64,000 nucleotides of DNA from Eopsaltria australis (Eukaryota > Chordata > Aves > Passeriformes > Petroicidae): assembly GCA_034509425.1 (NCBI GenBank), contig JAVTVJ010000132.1:1488001-1552000 (forward strand), written 5' to 3'. The translations under genes and the position numbers were made by a program. Positions 24,101 to 36,772 of the stretch are shown here, piece after piece; the first letter of the stretch is position 1; each line of letters begins with the position of its first letter. Below the pieces are notes generated by a model. The model worked only from the letters and a program-made list of their open reading frames with translations. It searched no databases and had not been told where the DNA came from.

Positions 24101-27100
24101 GAGTATGTATTTAATACTTAAGAGTGCTGAAAAAGACAAGTATCAGAAGAGCAAAATCAAAGTCCCACTGTAAAAGCAGCATGTAGGGTATTGAGTTCCT
24201 GATAAAAGAAGTTTATACTGTATTCCTAGGAACAATATATTGACTGTTTAACCAGTTTTCCACTGATACACATTCATATGAGATGCTTGAAATATATTGT
24301 AATATTTAGACAACCTACCACTAAGACAGAGAACATGATATGCAGATGATAGCTTAACCCCACTGAATTTATTGATTTAGGTGAACCGAAATCTTATTAA
24401 TGACAGTGTCTGGAGACCTGGTTATACTGGTAGGTGAATTTGTAGAACTGACTCAAAAGTGAGATGCAGGCAGTGATCTGGCAGAGAAATTGAGGGAAAA
24501 ACTTCCCAGTGGAAAATTGAGAGTTCAATAACAACAACAAAAGCATAAGTCCAGAGAAAGACAAATTAATTATCTGAATTATCATAACAGATTTTAAAAC
24601 AAATCTCAAGTCTTATTCACCAAGTTCTACTGCAAGAATTTTGGAGGCCTTGCTGAAATACATGGCCCATGTGTCGTAAACAATTCTTGAGTTACATCTG
24701 TGCACATCCTATTAATGACCCCGGATCTCAATTCCTAGAATTCCAGGAAAAAGATGATCCTAAAACATTTGGTGTCTCATTTGACCTTAATATTGTTAGT
24801 GCAATGTAGCACTACTGTACTCTTTTCTTTTTATTAATATTATTCCTATTTGTTTCTAAGACTGTAAATTCTGGGGACATCCAAAGGACCTAAAGTGCAC
24901 TAATCTATGTGCTCTATAAACTACTCAGAAAACTATTAATTCAAAGAAAAGTATTACCTCAGCCAAAATGTCCTTAAGGGTTAATGACATAAACCACATG
25001 TGAAGTAGACTATTCAAATCAGTTACATAAACATACATTTCCTCATGCTTTGTAGCATGTATATAACAAGCATGTATGTAACAATTTTGACTTGACCATG
25101 AGTAGAAGGCCGAGTTCCCAGGTCAGGATATGCATAGCTTTGTGACACTGTAATACTGATCTGAATAGAAAGCCATAATCTAGGACCACGTGACAAGGGG
25201 CCACATTCTTGAGCAGAGAAGCCAAGGGTCTGATATAAACATTGTTAGTCTGATAAGTGAGTTAATTTAAGATTTAAAGGACAAGCAGTAAATTTTAGCA
25301 TGATCATTTACATTGCTTCAGAGAGCAGGCACACAACCAAGTAAAGTGATGGATGGCTTGACAAATGTCATGGTAAGAAGAACATGGCTGGAGTCACCAT
25401 AGATAGAGCACTTGCATTCCCAGGTTCAGAAGGCTCGTGTCATGAGCAATGCTCTGTACAGCATGTATTTTCTCAGCCTGACCTGCCAGTGCTATACCAT
25501 GCAACATGCACTCATGTGCTCATCTCTGTTCCTGGCCATCTGCACAAGTGCCAAAAATTATTCACGAGTTCTTGCCTGTCCTCACGTAGCCAGAAATTTC
25601 TTTGACCATTTGCACTGATTTGAGGGCTTGTCCTCTTGTTCCCACGGCTTAGACATTCTTTCCTCTACCTGTCTCTTGTTCTGCTAGGTGTTCTCCACAT
25701 TTTTTAAAGTTTTCAGGAAGCTGCCAAATTATACTTTTATGGCACATAAAAACCCTTGATAAAATATATTTAAATCCATATCACCTACATACCACAATCA
25801 AAGATGATAGAAAAAAAAAAAGGAATAAAAACCCCACCTTCTCTTCACTGGTTGCTCCTAATGACCAGTATATAAAATTACCATATTACCTCAAAAAATA
25901 TGTGATCTATTTGTTACACCTTTCCAGATGGTTATATCCATGCTGTAGAGACTGTAGAATCAATAACATATTATAATTTTCTCCCAGAAACTGACTTTGG
26001 TGAAAATCTTGTAAAACCATCAAGAGTCATTATGCAGCTCTCGACACTGCAGTCTAAACAGAATGGGACATAGAGGATCTGGTTAATTCTACTCCATTTT
26101 GATAATGAACTAATTTGACAAAGAACTGATTTGACAACATTTCTAACATGTTTCTCCAGTCTTTTTTCTCCATATACATGTGTATATTTAGACCTTACAC
26201 AGAAAATTATGTTTTGTGCATGATAAAAGATGAACTTTAAAACCTACCCAAATATCCTGTCATTTTAAGATGTTTCAGTCCTTCTATTGAAAATCTTGTT
26301 CAGTCTGCATAATTCAGTTTTAGCTTTTCCGACAATAAAACACAAATGCTCATAACTTTTTTTAAAAAGGCATATGGAATTCTCAGTTGCTTACTCTGCT
26401 GAATACCAGACATCATTCAGCAAGCTTGAACACTTCTTGTGTTTTTCTTTCTGATTTCTTTAGCTACATCATAGTTGGTCTTATGTCTTACTGATCACAC
26501 CTCCTTTTCATGGAAATAGTATTTTCCTCATTTCACTAATTGGTTTTAAACAGACTCAAATAATCCCCAGAAATGCATGCATTACTTCTGTTATTAAACA
26601 TAAAGATGGAATTCTCTCCTCTATTTCTACTTATCTGAATATCCAGCAAAGCAACATTTTCAAGCAGCTGACAGTACTGGCCATCACAAATCTGTCCATC
26701 ATTTTTACTAATTCCATATATTTTGAATGAGTAGACTTTCAGCATTTCCCAACATCAAATGATACTGTTTTCAATGACATACAGATTTGTTCAGCAATTT
26801 AATGCAATCATTTGGCTACAGCACATCTATGATTAGTTAGAATGAACACCTTGACTTTGTAATAGTCCCCGAATGGCTTGCTTCATGCTCTAGCCAGAAC
26901 AGTTAGTGTGAAGGTGATTTGAAATATATCATGGGTGGTCACAGTCAAACCCACAGCCCTTGATAGGGACCTTTGCCCTGTGGAGGTAAAGCAGCAGGCA
27001 GAGTCATGGGTACTCTTCCGTCCAGCAAGATAATTGTTTTGGAGGGGAGCACCAGTTCCTGTATTTTAGTGAGTCTTTGAAAGAATATTTTGGATTTTCT

Positions 27101-27467
27101 GTGACTGTCACAAAGGAAAGGAGTGGAAGCTTCCAAACTGGCTTTCTTTCCATATCTCTAATAGAAGCTGAACAGTATATATCCCAAACAGGGCACTAAC
27201 ATGGATGTTACCTTATGAATTCACGATCATTCAAGACTGGGAATGAAATGAGGCTAAATTTGTCCACATTGACTTGAAACCTTGCCACCCTAACATTCCA
27301 AATGCACAGAGTTCCAACAAGTTCTGATAAAGTTTGAAGATTTCCCTTTACTTGGCAAGTGCATTATATCCCTTCAACTGGACAGCTAAGAATGTTGGAC
27401 AGTGAGACGATAAAAATAATTTCCCATCATCCCAACGTTCATTATCCTTCATTATGGTTATCATTAT

Positions 27468-27513
<46 letters not shown>

Positions 27514-28167
27514 CCTTCATTTTATTGGCTCATAGGCATTATCAACACACAGGCATAATTTCAAGAGCATGAACTTGATTTCCCAAGACTCTATCAGTGG
27601 CATTTAGCTGGAATTGTCATGTTGCACAGAACACACCATATAGCTTAGAGCAATACAGACACCAGAAACACATTGTCTGGAAATGTGTACTTGAAAGCAT
27701 GGCAGACACAAAATAAAAGTAGATTCTTTTTTTTGCCTAGCTACATCCCATTCTTCAGCAGGCCAAATAGTTTTGCTGGCTATTATAGGATTTTATGCTT
27801 AATTATTTACACACAGACTTCAGAGAAATCATACAGTATAAGCACACAAGAAAGTGACATTGCCAATATTTGTGCAATAGGAAAATATATTCATATATAT
27901 GCATAGAGCTATGGACTTCTGTAATGTAGTTTTTTATATGTAGAAAGAAACAGGGGGAATTTAATACACAATAAAATCAAGGTGATTATGCACAGAACAA
28001 AACAATCTTACTTTATTTTTTGTTTGTTTTTCTTTTCATTTGTGTCCTACCTATTGCTTGTTTTCCCTGAGGAAAGTATTTTTTTTTTACAGGAAAACAC
28101 CCAGCTCCTCCTACAAGCACTCTCATTTGTTCTGTACAAGAAAAACAGGGATGGAAAATGGACTTAC
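21194..28167 (-). other. MYOM2 intron 1 (about 7 kb, predicted)
   Basis: Separates the predicted non-coding exon 1 from exon 2. It holds a GC-rich block at 22255-22625 with few CpGs and no recognised content, two unexplained minus-strand open frames (21559-21843 and 23302-23553) and an ATT microsatellite at 27471-27513. No transposon recognised. Confidence 0.55.
27471..27513. repeat. (ATT)n microsatellite
   Basis: About 14 uninterrupted ATT units, preceded by ATTATCATTATTC-type degenerate units. Confidence 0.97.
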
Positions 28168-28258
28168 CAAGGTATATAGCAAAACTGGAAAGCAGAGAGG
28201 AAGACCAGCCTTTCCCAGCTTAGCAAACACTGCCCAAGGAAAACAAATAATTCCCCTC
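28168..28258 (-). other. MYOM2: Predicted non-coding exon 1 of MYOM2 (5' UTR)
   Basis: A strong splice donor (CCTTG|GTAAGT) ends at 28168. It lies about 100 bp downstream of a TATA-like element and a MEF2 site on the same strand. The exon has no ATG, and joined to exon 2 it gives a 5' UTR free of upstream starts. MYOM2 is known to have a non-coding first exon. The 5' boundary is inferred from the usual 25-30 bp spacing from the TATA-like box. Intron 1 would be about 6.97 kb. Confidence 0.55.
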
Positions 28259-28282
28259 TCTAAAGGCTACTGCCCCTTCACT

Positions 28283-28328
28283 CCTATTTAAGGGCAGATG
28301 CAGTGCTATATTTAGAACTAACCAAGTG
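28283..28328 (-). promoter_or_regulatory. MYOM2: Predicted muscle core promoter of MYOM2
   Basis: On the minus strand, in order: an E-box (CACTTG, 28323-28328), a perfect MEF2 consensus (CTAAATATAG, 28306-28315), an E-box (CATCTG, 28295-28300) and a TATA-like TTAAATA (28285-28291) inside a CArG-like CCTTAAATAGG. The predicted exon 1 donor follows about 115 bp downstream of the TATA-like box. MEF2 with E-boxes is the classic arrangement of striated-muscle promoters, which fits an M-band gene. The motifs are read directly; their function is inferred. Confidence 0.55.
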
Positions 28329-30605
28329 ATTCTCCCAAAGCTGGGGTCAGTCTAATACACAATAAGGGAGTGATATAAAGGCAAAGAAAACCATTAGCCT
28401 ATATGCAGTTTAATGCTTTTTTTAATGAAACATAAACCTAATTCCTTAAAAAAGCAGTTGTTTATGTTAAAAGTGGGGATTCTTTTCCCAGCAATGCCAA
28501 GCACATGGGAAGCAATTAGGTGTCAGAAAACAGTTTAAATTTTTTATTTAGAAAAGTTTGAAGTTTTAAAATAATCAGTAACTTAGAAGACCAGTGAGGA
28601 GACATAAACTCCAGAATATTATTAGTAGAGACATGAGATCCCCTTGGTGCTTCAGGCTGTAAAATGAGCCTCCCTGTTGCTTCCTTAAGAGCTCTCTAGA
28701 TGTGAGAATGTCTGAAACATATGAAGGCGTACCAGTTGTATAAAATCCCTATTATTTCCATCTCTATTACATCACCAGTCAAACTGAAAGAGATTTTTCT
28801 ATGTCATGTAGGTAAAGTAGGAAGAATTTGATATGCATAGACATAAACATGCAGAGGAAAAAATACTGACAAAGCAGTCAAGTCTGTGAGACCTTGGTGG
28901 CCCCTGGTGGTTCCTGATTATTACCAACTAAAATGGATGGTGCTGCCTGTAGGGGTGCTAGGTTTCTGTCCAGAAGCTACAAGGCACCACTGTGGTGGCT
29001 CTGACATGTCCAGATGGCATGGGGTGCAGCACTGGCTCTGCAGAGCTGGTAGGGTTGGGATCAGTCACTCTGCCCCATTCTGGTGGTAGACAGCCCCACA
29101 GGGATCGTATCCGTAAGGGGGAAGGGAAGGAAGGGTAGGACCTCTAACAAGGCTTTGTGACACGCATGAATAATTAATCACATTCCTCTTAATCTGTCTC
29201 AGTATAGGACAACATGCCTGGGAAAACCTGGCTATATGGCAGACCTAATCACACCTCATGACTTAGATCATAATAACTCAAATAAACAGTGAGTCAGGAA
29301 CATACAAAAGGTAGGAAATTCATTCATCTTAAAATTATTTGAAAATAACAAGACCTATTTTCAATTTACTTATATAGAAATCCGGTCATTGCCAAAGTCA
29401 CTAAATGACAATCTCTTCCACTGCTTGGTATGTGACACTTTGACACATGAACAATGTTCTTTTAAAGTTATCTATTCTTCTTATGTATACATGAAGGGGA
29501 GCAGAGCAAGAGGTGGAAAAGCCTTTAAATAACTGATTCTTATCCCATCTGCAGTGTTCATCCAAGTTTCCTAAATAGGTCTGGTAAGGATCTTTCCTAC
29601 TTTTGTATCATCTAAGGTTGCCATTTGCTTAAAACAGACTTCTCCCTTCCTCCCATTGATCCTGAATTATAACTCAGTCTGACAGAATTAGATCCACAGA
29701 GACAGACAGAGTGGAATGACTGCATATGCCCTGAATGTAGATGTTGCTTCAGAAGCAGCTGTCAAAGTAATTAGCATGTAATAATCCAGAGCAAACCCGC
29801 TTTACTTACCCAGCTCCATCTCCTCTCTTCTATTGAATTTTCCTGTGGGAGGTAAAAGGTCATTTTTCAGGAAAACTTTAAACTTCTCACTACACTCTGC
29901 TTTTCATTTCTTGTTCTATATTTATTATCTCTACAGAAATGGAGGCATTTACAGCCTGCTCTGTCTACCTTTACACTTGAGCACTTTCCTATTTTAAGTT
30001 TTCTTCAGGGTGTGGCTGGATGACAAAAATATGGAAGTGCATCCTAAGGACTGTGGGAAAAATGCCAAAGGCAAGAGCAAGCCATGTACGGGGCCAGTCC
30101 CAGGTTGTGTCCAGGAAAGAAAAATAAATAAATAAATAAATTCTTCTTATTAAAAAATAAAAAAGGTAGAAAACTACAATATTGTCTTATTCACGGGTGG
30201 TGAAATTTAGGCAGCAGAGCACTAAGAATTATCCAGGATTTTAAGGATTAAATAATTTACATTTTATTCCTACTTCCCCCCTTAACACAGAAGGTGCCTT
30301 GTCCTGATCTCTCCACTTCCCAAATAGAAGATCTTCCCTAAGAACTTTTCTAAAGCAGAGATTTAACAGGGTATCAAAAGGATTATTCAAGCATTTTAAA
30401 CTTAGCATGTGCTAAAATCCTTTTGTGAATTTGGTATTTTAGAATTACTTCTTTATCTTATGCCAGTCCCTTGATGTGGATTGCTTAATTGATACAGGCC
30501 TAAGTAATGTCTCAACTACTCCAGCAAAGGGGAGGACAAAGAACTGAAATGGAGCTCAGGAAAGAGAGGTGTTAGCTTTTTAGCCATTGGATTAAACATC
30601 AAAAC

Positions 30606-30662
30606 AGAAATGAAATGAAATGAAATGAAATGAAATGAAATGAAATGAAATGAAATGAAATG
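30606..30662. repeat. (AAATG)n pentanucleotide microsatellite
   Basis: Eleven essentially perfect units. Confidence 0.97.
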
Positions 30663-31693
30663 GTGTTAGAAGAGGAATGTTTCTAGCCTATAAGGGTGCC
30701 TTAATAGTGGCCCTGTGCTTTTATCTTTCTCCAGTTCCAAGAAAGCCTAATGCATCTCTGTATGGCAGCTTCTGAAGCCAAGCTTTGTTAATGTTAACTC
30801 CTGATTTCTTCGAATGCTTGTTGCAGATTTATAGTTTCATATAAATTCAAAGTTTGGTAACTAGCAATGAGGTTCCTTATCTCTGCAGCAGTCCTAATTA
30901 TTCCCACAGCCCTGTGGTGAGGTTTCTAAAGCCATGCTAGAACAATGGATACTGTGCACTGGGGATCTTAGAGCAGTCTCTCCTCACAGGTAACCAGGTC
31001 CCACCATCTCTCTTGGCATTACAAATGAAAGACAAAACAGTGCATGCAAATTCAACCACATGAAAAATAAATCATGTTCTATCTTCAGTTAGTGCCTTTG
31101 GTCAGAAGTTCAGGATTATCAGGTATGGGCTTCACATAGGAACCAACAGAATGTGTCTCATTCAGAAGAGAATACCACCACCTGAAGGACTAAACTCAAA
31201 CAGTTTTGGAGGGAATGAAGCTGCTCATGAAGATTGGGTAGCTAGAGAGCAGTAATAGAAGCACTTGACTGCTGGCAGCACTGTAAATGTGCAGTTGAGC
31301 ACAGATTCCCAAGGGAAATACACCTTACTGCCTCTGCCATGTGGGGAGAGAACACACCCATACTGACTTCTAAGGAGCCTAAGCACTTCTCCCTCTATGT
31401 CCTCTTTTCTGCTTATTTTAATTTTTCTTTCTTGCTGCATTTTCTCTTCTTCTTCTTCTAGAACTTCCTGATTTTCCTTTTCAGTGCTTAAAAACTTGCA
31501 AGTATTTTAAGGTTGACTTCATGCAGCTGAAAACTGCCAAAAGCTAAAACTATTCTTCTCAGAAATGAGATTATGCTGTGTGGAGGTGAGATCAGAAAAG
31601 AGTCAAGTAATTTGGAGGAGGAGGAGGAAAATACACTTCCCGCTAAGGGAAAGGTGTACAACTCCCAGAAGAGAGGACAATGATAGCTGAAGG

Positions 31694-31731
31694 AAAACGA
31701 AACAAAACAAAACAAAACAAAACAAAACAAC
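31694..31731. repeat. (AAAAC)n microsatellite
   Basis: Seven or so AAAAC units, followed by a short CAACAACACCCACACACAC stretch. Confidence 0.93.
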
Positions 31732-32562
31732 AACACCCACACACACATTTACTGGAAGATATTTTAAACAGTGATTTTCAATCAGCAATTCATCAGAGCT
31801 AGACTGAACTGCCTCCAGAACATCAAACAATTTTAGCACAAGTCTAAACAAACACTAAAATACCTGAGCATACAAAATGTTGGGATCTTTTTCCTGCAAC
31901 ATAAGATAAAGTGAATCCCTTAGTAAGTATCCTCATTTATATCTAAGATGACAAACACACCACTGAGTTACAACTCACTGAGTTACAGCTAGTCAATTAT
32001 TTTTAAAGATATCTAAACAGTAATGTGTCCCCCTGCTGCCCAAGAAGCCACTCTAGGGCCCATCTGAGTCAGTGCTAAGGTTTCACAGGCTCAGAAAGCT
32101 CAGATTCATATCCTTCTTGATTTAAAATCAGCTCAGTGGCTTCTCTTCATTTACCTTTACGATGAGACCTGTGCACAGACAAGGACCATAAAGATGTTTG
32201 TCTTATCCTGGTATATTTATTCCAGTGTCACCCAACACGCTTGGCAGTTCCCTGCTGCTGCAGCAGTTCTCTTTATCAACTAACCCCAGCACCATCAACA
32301 GCACTTTTTTAAACCCAGAGAGAAACACAGGCTGTAAGAAGGAAGACACAGGGACTAACACTGCAGTGTTGTGGTCCAGAGGTTTCACCACACTTGGAAA
32401 CGAAGGCAAGACAGCTGCAGTCTTGGATCCACCATGGAGTAGCACCAATCAAAGCCTATTTTAATGTCTTCAGGATTCAACAGCTGTCAGCTGTGGGGCT
32501 TACTTCTTGTAACAGCATTTGCATACAGGATTCACAGCAGACAAGCACAGACAACTGAGGCA

Positions 32563-33375
32563 CAGAATGAGAGAATATTTGAGGTTGGAAGGGACCTCTG
32601 CAGGTCATCTTATCCAGCCCATTTCTCAAACAAGGCTACTTGGAGCTCATTGTCCAAGACCACGTCCAGATTTTGAATATTTCCAAAAATGAAGACGTGC
32701 TGTTTTTGTTTGTGGTAGGGTAAATTTTCATCACAGTGGCTAGTATGGAGCTAGGATTTGGATTATTTCTGAACACAGGATTGATAATAGAGAGATGTTT
32801 TTGTTATTCCTGAGCAGGGTTTACACAGAGCCAAGGCCTTTTCTGCTTTTCATGCTGTCATGCTGGCAAGGGAACTGGAGGTGCATGGGAGGTTGGGAGG
32901 AGACACAGCCAGGACAGGTGACCTAAACTGACCAAAGGGATATTCCAGACCATATGACATCATGCTCAGTATATAAAGTGGAGGGAAGAAGGGAGAAGGG
33001 GGGAACGTTTGTAGTGATGACATTTGTTTTCCCAAGTAACTGTTTAGTGTGATGGGGGCCTGCTCTCCTGGAGATGGCTGAACACCCACCTGCCCTTGGG
33101 AAGCAGCAAATCAGTTCCTTGGTTTGCTATGCCTGTGTGTGCAGCTTTTGCTTTTCCTGTTAAACTGTCTTTTTCCCAATCCAGGAGTTTTCTATGTTTT
33201 ACCCTTCCAATTCTCTCCCTGGTCTTGCTGGTGGGAGTGAGCAAGCAGCTGTGTGGGGTTTGGTTGCTGGCCGGGTTAGACCATAACAAGAATATAAAAG
33301 CTCTCTGGGCAACCTTGACCAGCTCTTGGGTACTCTCATAGTGGGGAAAAAATAAAGTTCTCTGATGTTCATAAC
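32563..33375 (-). mobile_element. CR1 LINE 3' fragment, interrupted by an LTR
   Basis: The left part (32563-32696) reads GGTTGGAAGGGACCTCTGCA on the plus strand and continues with TTTTGAATATTTCCAAAAAT, the reverse of a CR1 3' end. The continuation expected of CR1 (CTCTCTGGGCAACCTTGACC, then CTCATAGTGGGG) appears only after the LTR, at about 33293-33375. The two parts form one element split by the LTR at 32697-33288. Confidence 0.85.
32697..33288 (+). mobile_element. Solo LTR, avian ERV family A, copy 1
   Basis: About 590 bp starting TGCTGTTTTTG and ending near CCATAACA, collinear along its length with the reverse of the LTR at 59358-59936. A TATA box (TATATAAA, 32970-32977) sits in the expected place, so transcription would be on the plus strand. 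Likely 5-bp target duplication: AAGAC (32692-32696) and AAGAA (33288-33292). No internal retroviral sequence follows, so it is a solo LTR. Confidence 0.85.
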
Positions 33376-34050
33376 CTCTGTGTTTGAGTTTGTGTCTCTG
33401 GCTGGAACTGACTCTGGTTCTTTCCTCTTCTCGTCCTGGGCTGGCAGAACCTGAAGGTCACTGGTAAAGGCACACAGATGACCCCCTCCAGGTTCACAAG
33501 CACGCACACATTTGCTGTCTGGTTGCCTACTCCCTCTGTCTGTGTCAGTGCTTGCTGCAAACAGATGCACGCTCTCATGATGGCTGGTGTTGCACGCACC
33601 CCACATCCATGGGTCTCCCCAGGTAGCTACATGTAGAGTGTAAGGGCACCTAAAACTCCTGGTCTGACACCAATAGCCAGCAGCCAGTCCCCCCAGTAAG
33701 TGGCAGCCAATCCATGCAGTACTCGCACACATGGATGAGAGTGACGTTACACAGATACACGGTTAAGAAAGGTTCAAATGAAGACAGGACAGGCTGTGGT
33801 GATCAGTCACAGGGTTCAGTCAGATAAGATTACTTTATATGCAATCAACCTCTTTTATAGCCCTGTCTAGATGGTCCTCTCTTTGTTCCTCCTATTTCTT
33901 CCCCATAGCATTTCTTCATCACTTTATGCAGGTCTGCCAATTCTCACACCTCTGGTCCAGCATTCAGGATCTTCACTCACCCCATCCCAACACCTCCAGG
34001 TAAAATTTTCTCACACTCCACATGCCCTCACACAGATAACGTGGAAATTA
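33376..34050 (-). mobile_element. Possible ERV fragment: LTR end plus primer-binding-like site
   Basis: On the minus strand: TATAAAAG (33852-33859), ATAAAG shortly after, then about 180 bp downstream TGGTGTCAGA (33663-33672), identical to the first ten bases of a tRNA-Leu-type primer-binding site used by ERVL elements. LTR ends are not clear and no retroviral gene was recognised. It may instead be ordinary sequence with chance motifs. Confidence 0.35.
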
Positions 34051-36204
34051 TCTGCTCCTGTTTCACAGTGGAAAAGAAGGAAAGGAATACATAACATCAC
34101 ACAGCAGTGCCTGCATGATGAGTCCAACTTGAGAGCTGATGTGAAAACCTCAAACAGTATCAAGGTCAGGCATATCCCTCTATTCAAGGTCATTGAACTT
34201 TTTATGGCACATCCAACAGTTCATGTCACTGAAAGCACATAGCTATGACATGTGTCCCATGCCACACGATATTCTGCCTGACATATATGATCATTACTGT
34301 ACTGTAGAATAATTAACTTTTGCTGTATTCCTGGAAGCAGGTAACTCTTATTACAAAAATTGTATTTTTTTATTTCAGGACTAAATTACTTACATCTACA
34401 ACAGCTCCAAGGATGAAGATCTGACAAGATATCACTGTAAATGGGCAAGAACTATTGCAAATGCACATCAGGCACAATTTTCCTAAGTAGTTATATCAGC
34501 TGGACCCCTTAATTCCTCACTTAGTTCCTCACTACTGCTGGACATCTTTGATTCTGTAGTTGCTATAAGCAAAAAGCATGAGTTTACCATAGGTAGTTTT
34601 AACAAGAAGTGTGCTAAGACTGGTGGTCTCAGGCAGGGTCCAAATTTACATATTTTGATAGATTTTCATATTTTTAGTAAGAACAAAGAAAGAAACCACT
34701 GTTTAGCAGAAGTGCTAATGAACCACACTGATTCTTCTCCAACTGCTCAGTAATTTCTTCTCCTGGTCTTCAAGACCAATGCCATAGTGCATAAAAAACA
34801 AAGCAGTAGTTCATTACGTCTTCATACTGACGAGACCTACTTGTTTATTCCATCCCAATCTCCAACTACTGTTTCTGTCCATGGTCCATATAATGGTGCT
34901 TTGGGTCAAGCTACACTTGGAGGTCACTAATTCTCTCCATTCCTGCTACTGCTCATCCTGTACAGCTGCAAGTATTCCTAATAGGGAGGTTTTGCTGAAA
35001 TCTTTGTCCATGCCATTTAACTGATCATTTAATCTTTTCACTCTTTGCCATTGTTATCACTAAATCAGTCATCCACTGGTGTTCTTGACTCATTTGACAT
35101 AGCTTCAAAGACTCACTTCATTTCAAAGGATGTTTTTACCCAAATATAAACTATAGGATTCCCCACACACACTGTTCACATTAAAAGTAAACTAAGAAAA
35201 GTTATTCATAATTTGTTCCTTTTTTTTTCATAATTCATGTAGATGAGGTCTTGTTTCATATACTGGCCTGAGTATTGCTCTGAAACTGTAATTTAATCAC
35301 AAGGTAATGTTTATACTGCTGATCGAAAAACTTACAGATATAAGTACCTATATTTTGATTTCTACCTTTCTGATATCTGAACCAAACAATTTTTCTATTA
35401 TTCTTAACTTTAATCTGAGATAATTATGTGTTCCAGAGACACAGATACCTTGAGATGACAGTAAAATTTTTGCACAACCTGTTACTTTTATTCTGATTTT
35501 CTACTGCAATTAGGCAGTATTGGGTACCACCACCATCTGGTATCTGCTGCAACATATCCTAAATAATTGATAGGCAGATTCAGAGAGCTGCAAGGCCAAA
35601 GCAGGCTTTCATCCAGCTTAATAAATATCTTGAGGCTTACGTCACATCAGAACGGCACAGAATGTAAAGCTCTGAATGCTGAGGACAGCTGTCCTCCTTC
35701 CCTGCCTCGGTGGCCTTTCTGATTACACTTGTACCCAAGCCCATCCACTGGCAGTGCTTCCCAAGTGACACAAATACTGCAGCAGCACAGGAGATGAAAA
35801 AATCTTGAGCTGAGTATGGTCGTCAAGATGTCTGGGTATTTATGACAGGACAACAACAACATCATCAATCACAACACCACAGAAACCATTGGGGTTGCCT
35901 AGAACCCTTCAGTGAGTGATAGGTTGTTGTTCTTTCCCTGACAAAGGGACCCAAATCACCTGCCTGCAAATTCCAATGCATGGGGACTCTTGTGGAAACA
36001 TATAGTTTGAGGCCAGAGTATCCTAGTCATCATTGACTTATTTACACCTCAGAGTCTATTCAGTTGTGTTGGCTACTTTTGTGCAGTGACACCATGCAAT
36101 TGATAAAACATATGTTTAAAACACCAGCTGGCTGTTGTACTATAAAAGGAAATAGGTCTTAATTTGGATATATCCAGGAATTAATCCTAACTTATTGCTC
36201 ACAC
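34051..36204. other. Intergenic, nothing recognised
   Basis: AT-rich with short GC-richer patches (for example 35650-35800). No gene, RNA or repeat that I can name. Confidence 0.7.
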
Positions 36205-36300
36205 TTTTCTCCAACTCTTAATCATGTTTATTGTACATAAAAATGTGCCTTTTTTTCTAGAATTTAAATTTGCTTAGCATTACCTTCCATGCAGTAGTTT
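36205..36300. repeat. 95-bp diverged duplicate, copy A
   Basis: Shares TCTCCAACT, TTTTTCTAGA, AAATTTGC, CATT and CCTTCCATGCAGTA in the same order and spacing with 36773-36867. Identity is roughly three quarters by eye. Confidence 0.85.
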
Positions 36301-36648
36301 TTGCTGGCTTCTCAGATTTAAAAAAAGCACTGTATTTTCTTCTTCTGAAAGTGCTCACATACTAGCTCTCAAACTTTACCTTCCCACTGCCATTGCACTG
36401 CAATTTCTAGACAGAATATTGGTTTTGACTGTATTCTGGCAGTGCAGCCTACAAGCACAAAGAAGTCAATACTTCTGTGAGCAAGGTAGAAAAAACCCCA
36501 AAGAATTAAAACAAGTTTGGGTTTTAGATGTTTATATAATTGTAATTTTCCAGATGTGCAAAAAAAAAAAAAAAAAAGAATGGTTCTTTGAAGCTATTGC
36601 AAGCAGGCAATGAAGTAACAAGGAAATTGGAACTATGTGTTGACATAA

Positions 36649-36677
36649 TAGTGGATAGTCACCCAGACTATCCACTA
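36649..36677. repeat. Perfect inverted repeat, 12-bp arms, 5-bp loop
   Basis: TAGTGGATAGTC (36649-36660), loop ACCCA, GACTATCCACTA (36666-36677). No T-run follows, so it is not a classic terminator. Confidence 0.95.
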
Positions 36678-36772
36678 CATATATATATGGTAAACTTAAA
36701 TAAATAATGGTAAACATTAGCAGTGGAAGAAATAGTTTGGAGTGATACCTTACCAGCAGTGTACCTTTGTGC

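Larger units (their letters stand above)
28400..32560. other. Intergenic region upstream of MYOM2
   Basis: No gene or transposon recognised. It contains simple repeats at 30122-30142 (AAAT), 30606-30662 (AAATG), 31613-31628 (GGA) and 31694-31731 (AAAAC). Confidence 0.75.

Noticed and set aside
30606..30662. Possible CRISPR-like or structured array
   Set aside because: It is a plain pentanucleotide microsatellite with no spacers, in a vertebrate genome.
33199..33732. 177-codon minus-strand open frame
   Set aside because: It spans the end of a solo LTR, a CR1 remnant and the ERV-like fragment, and its translation resembles no protein.
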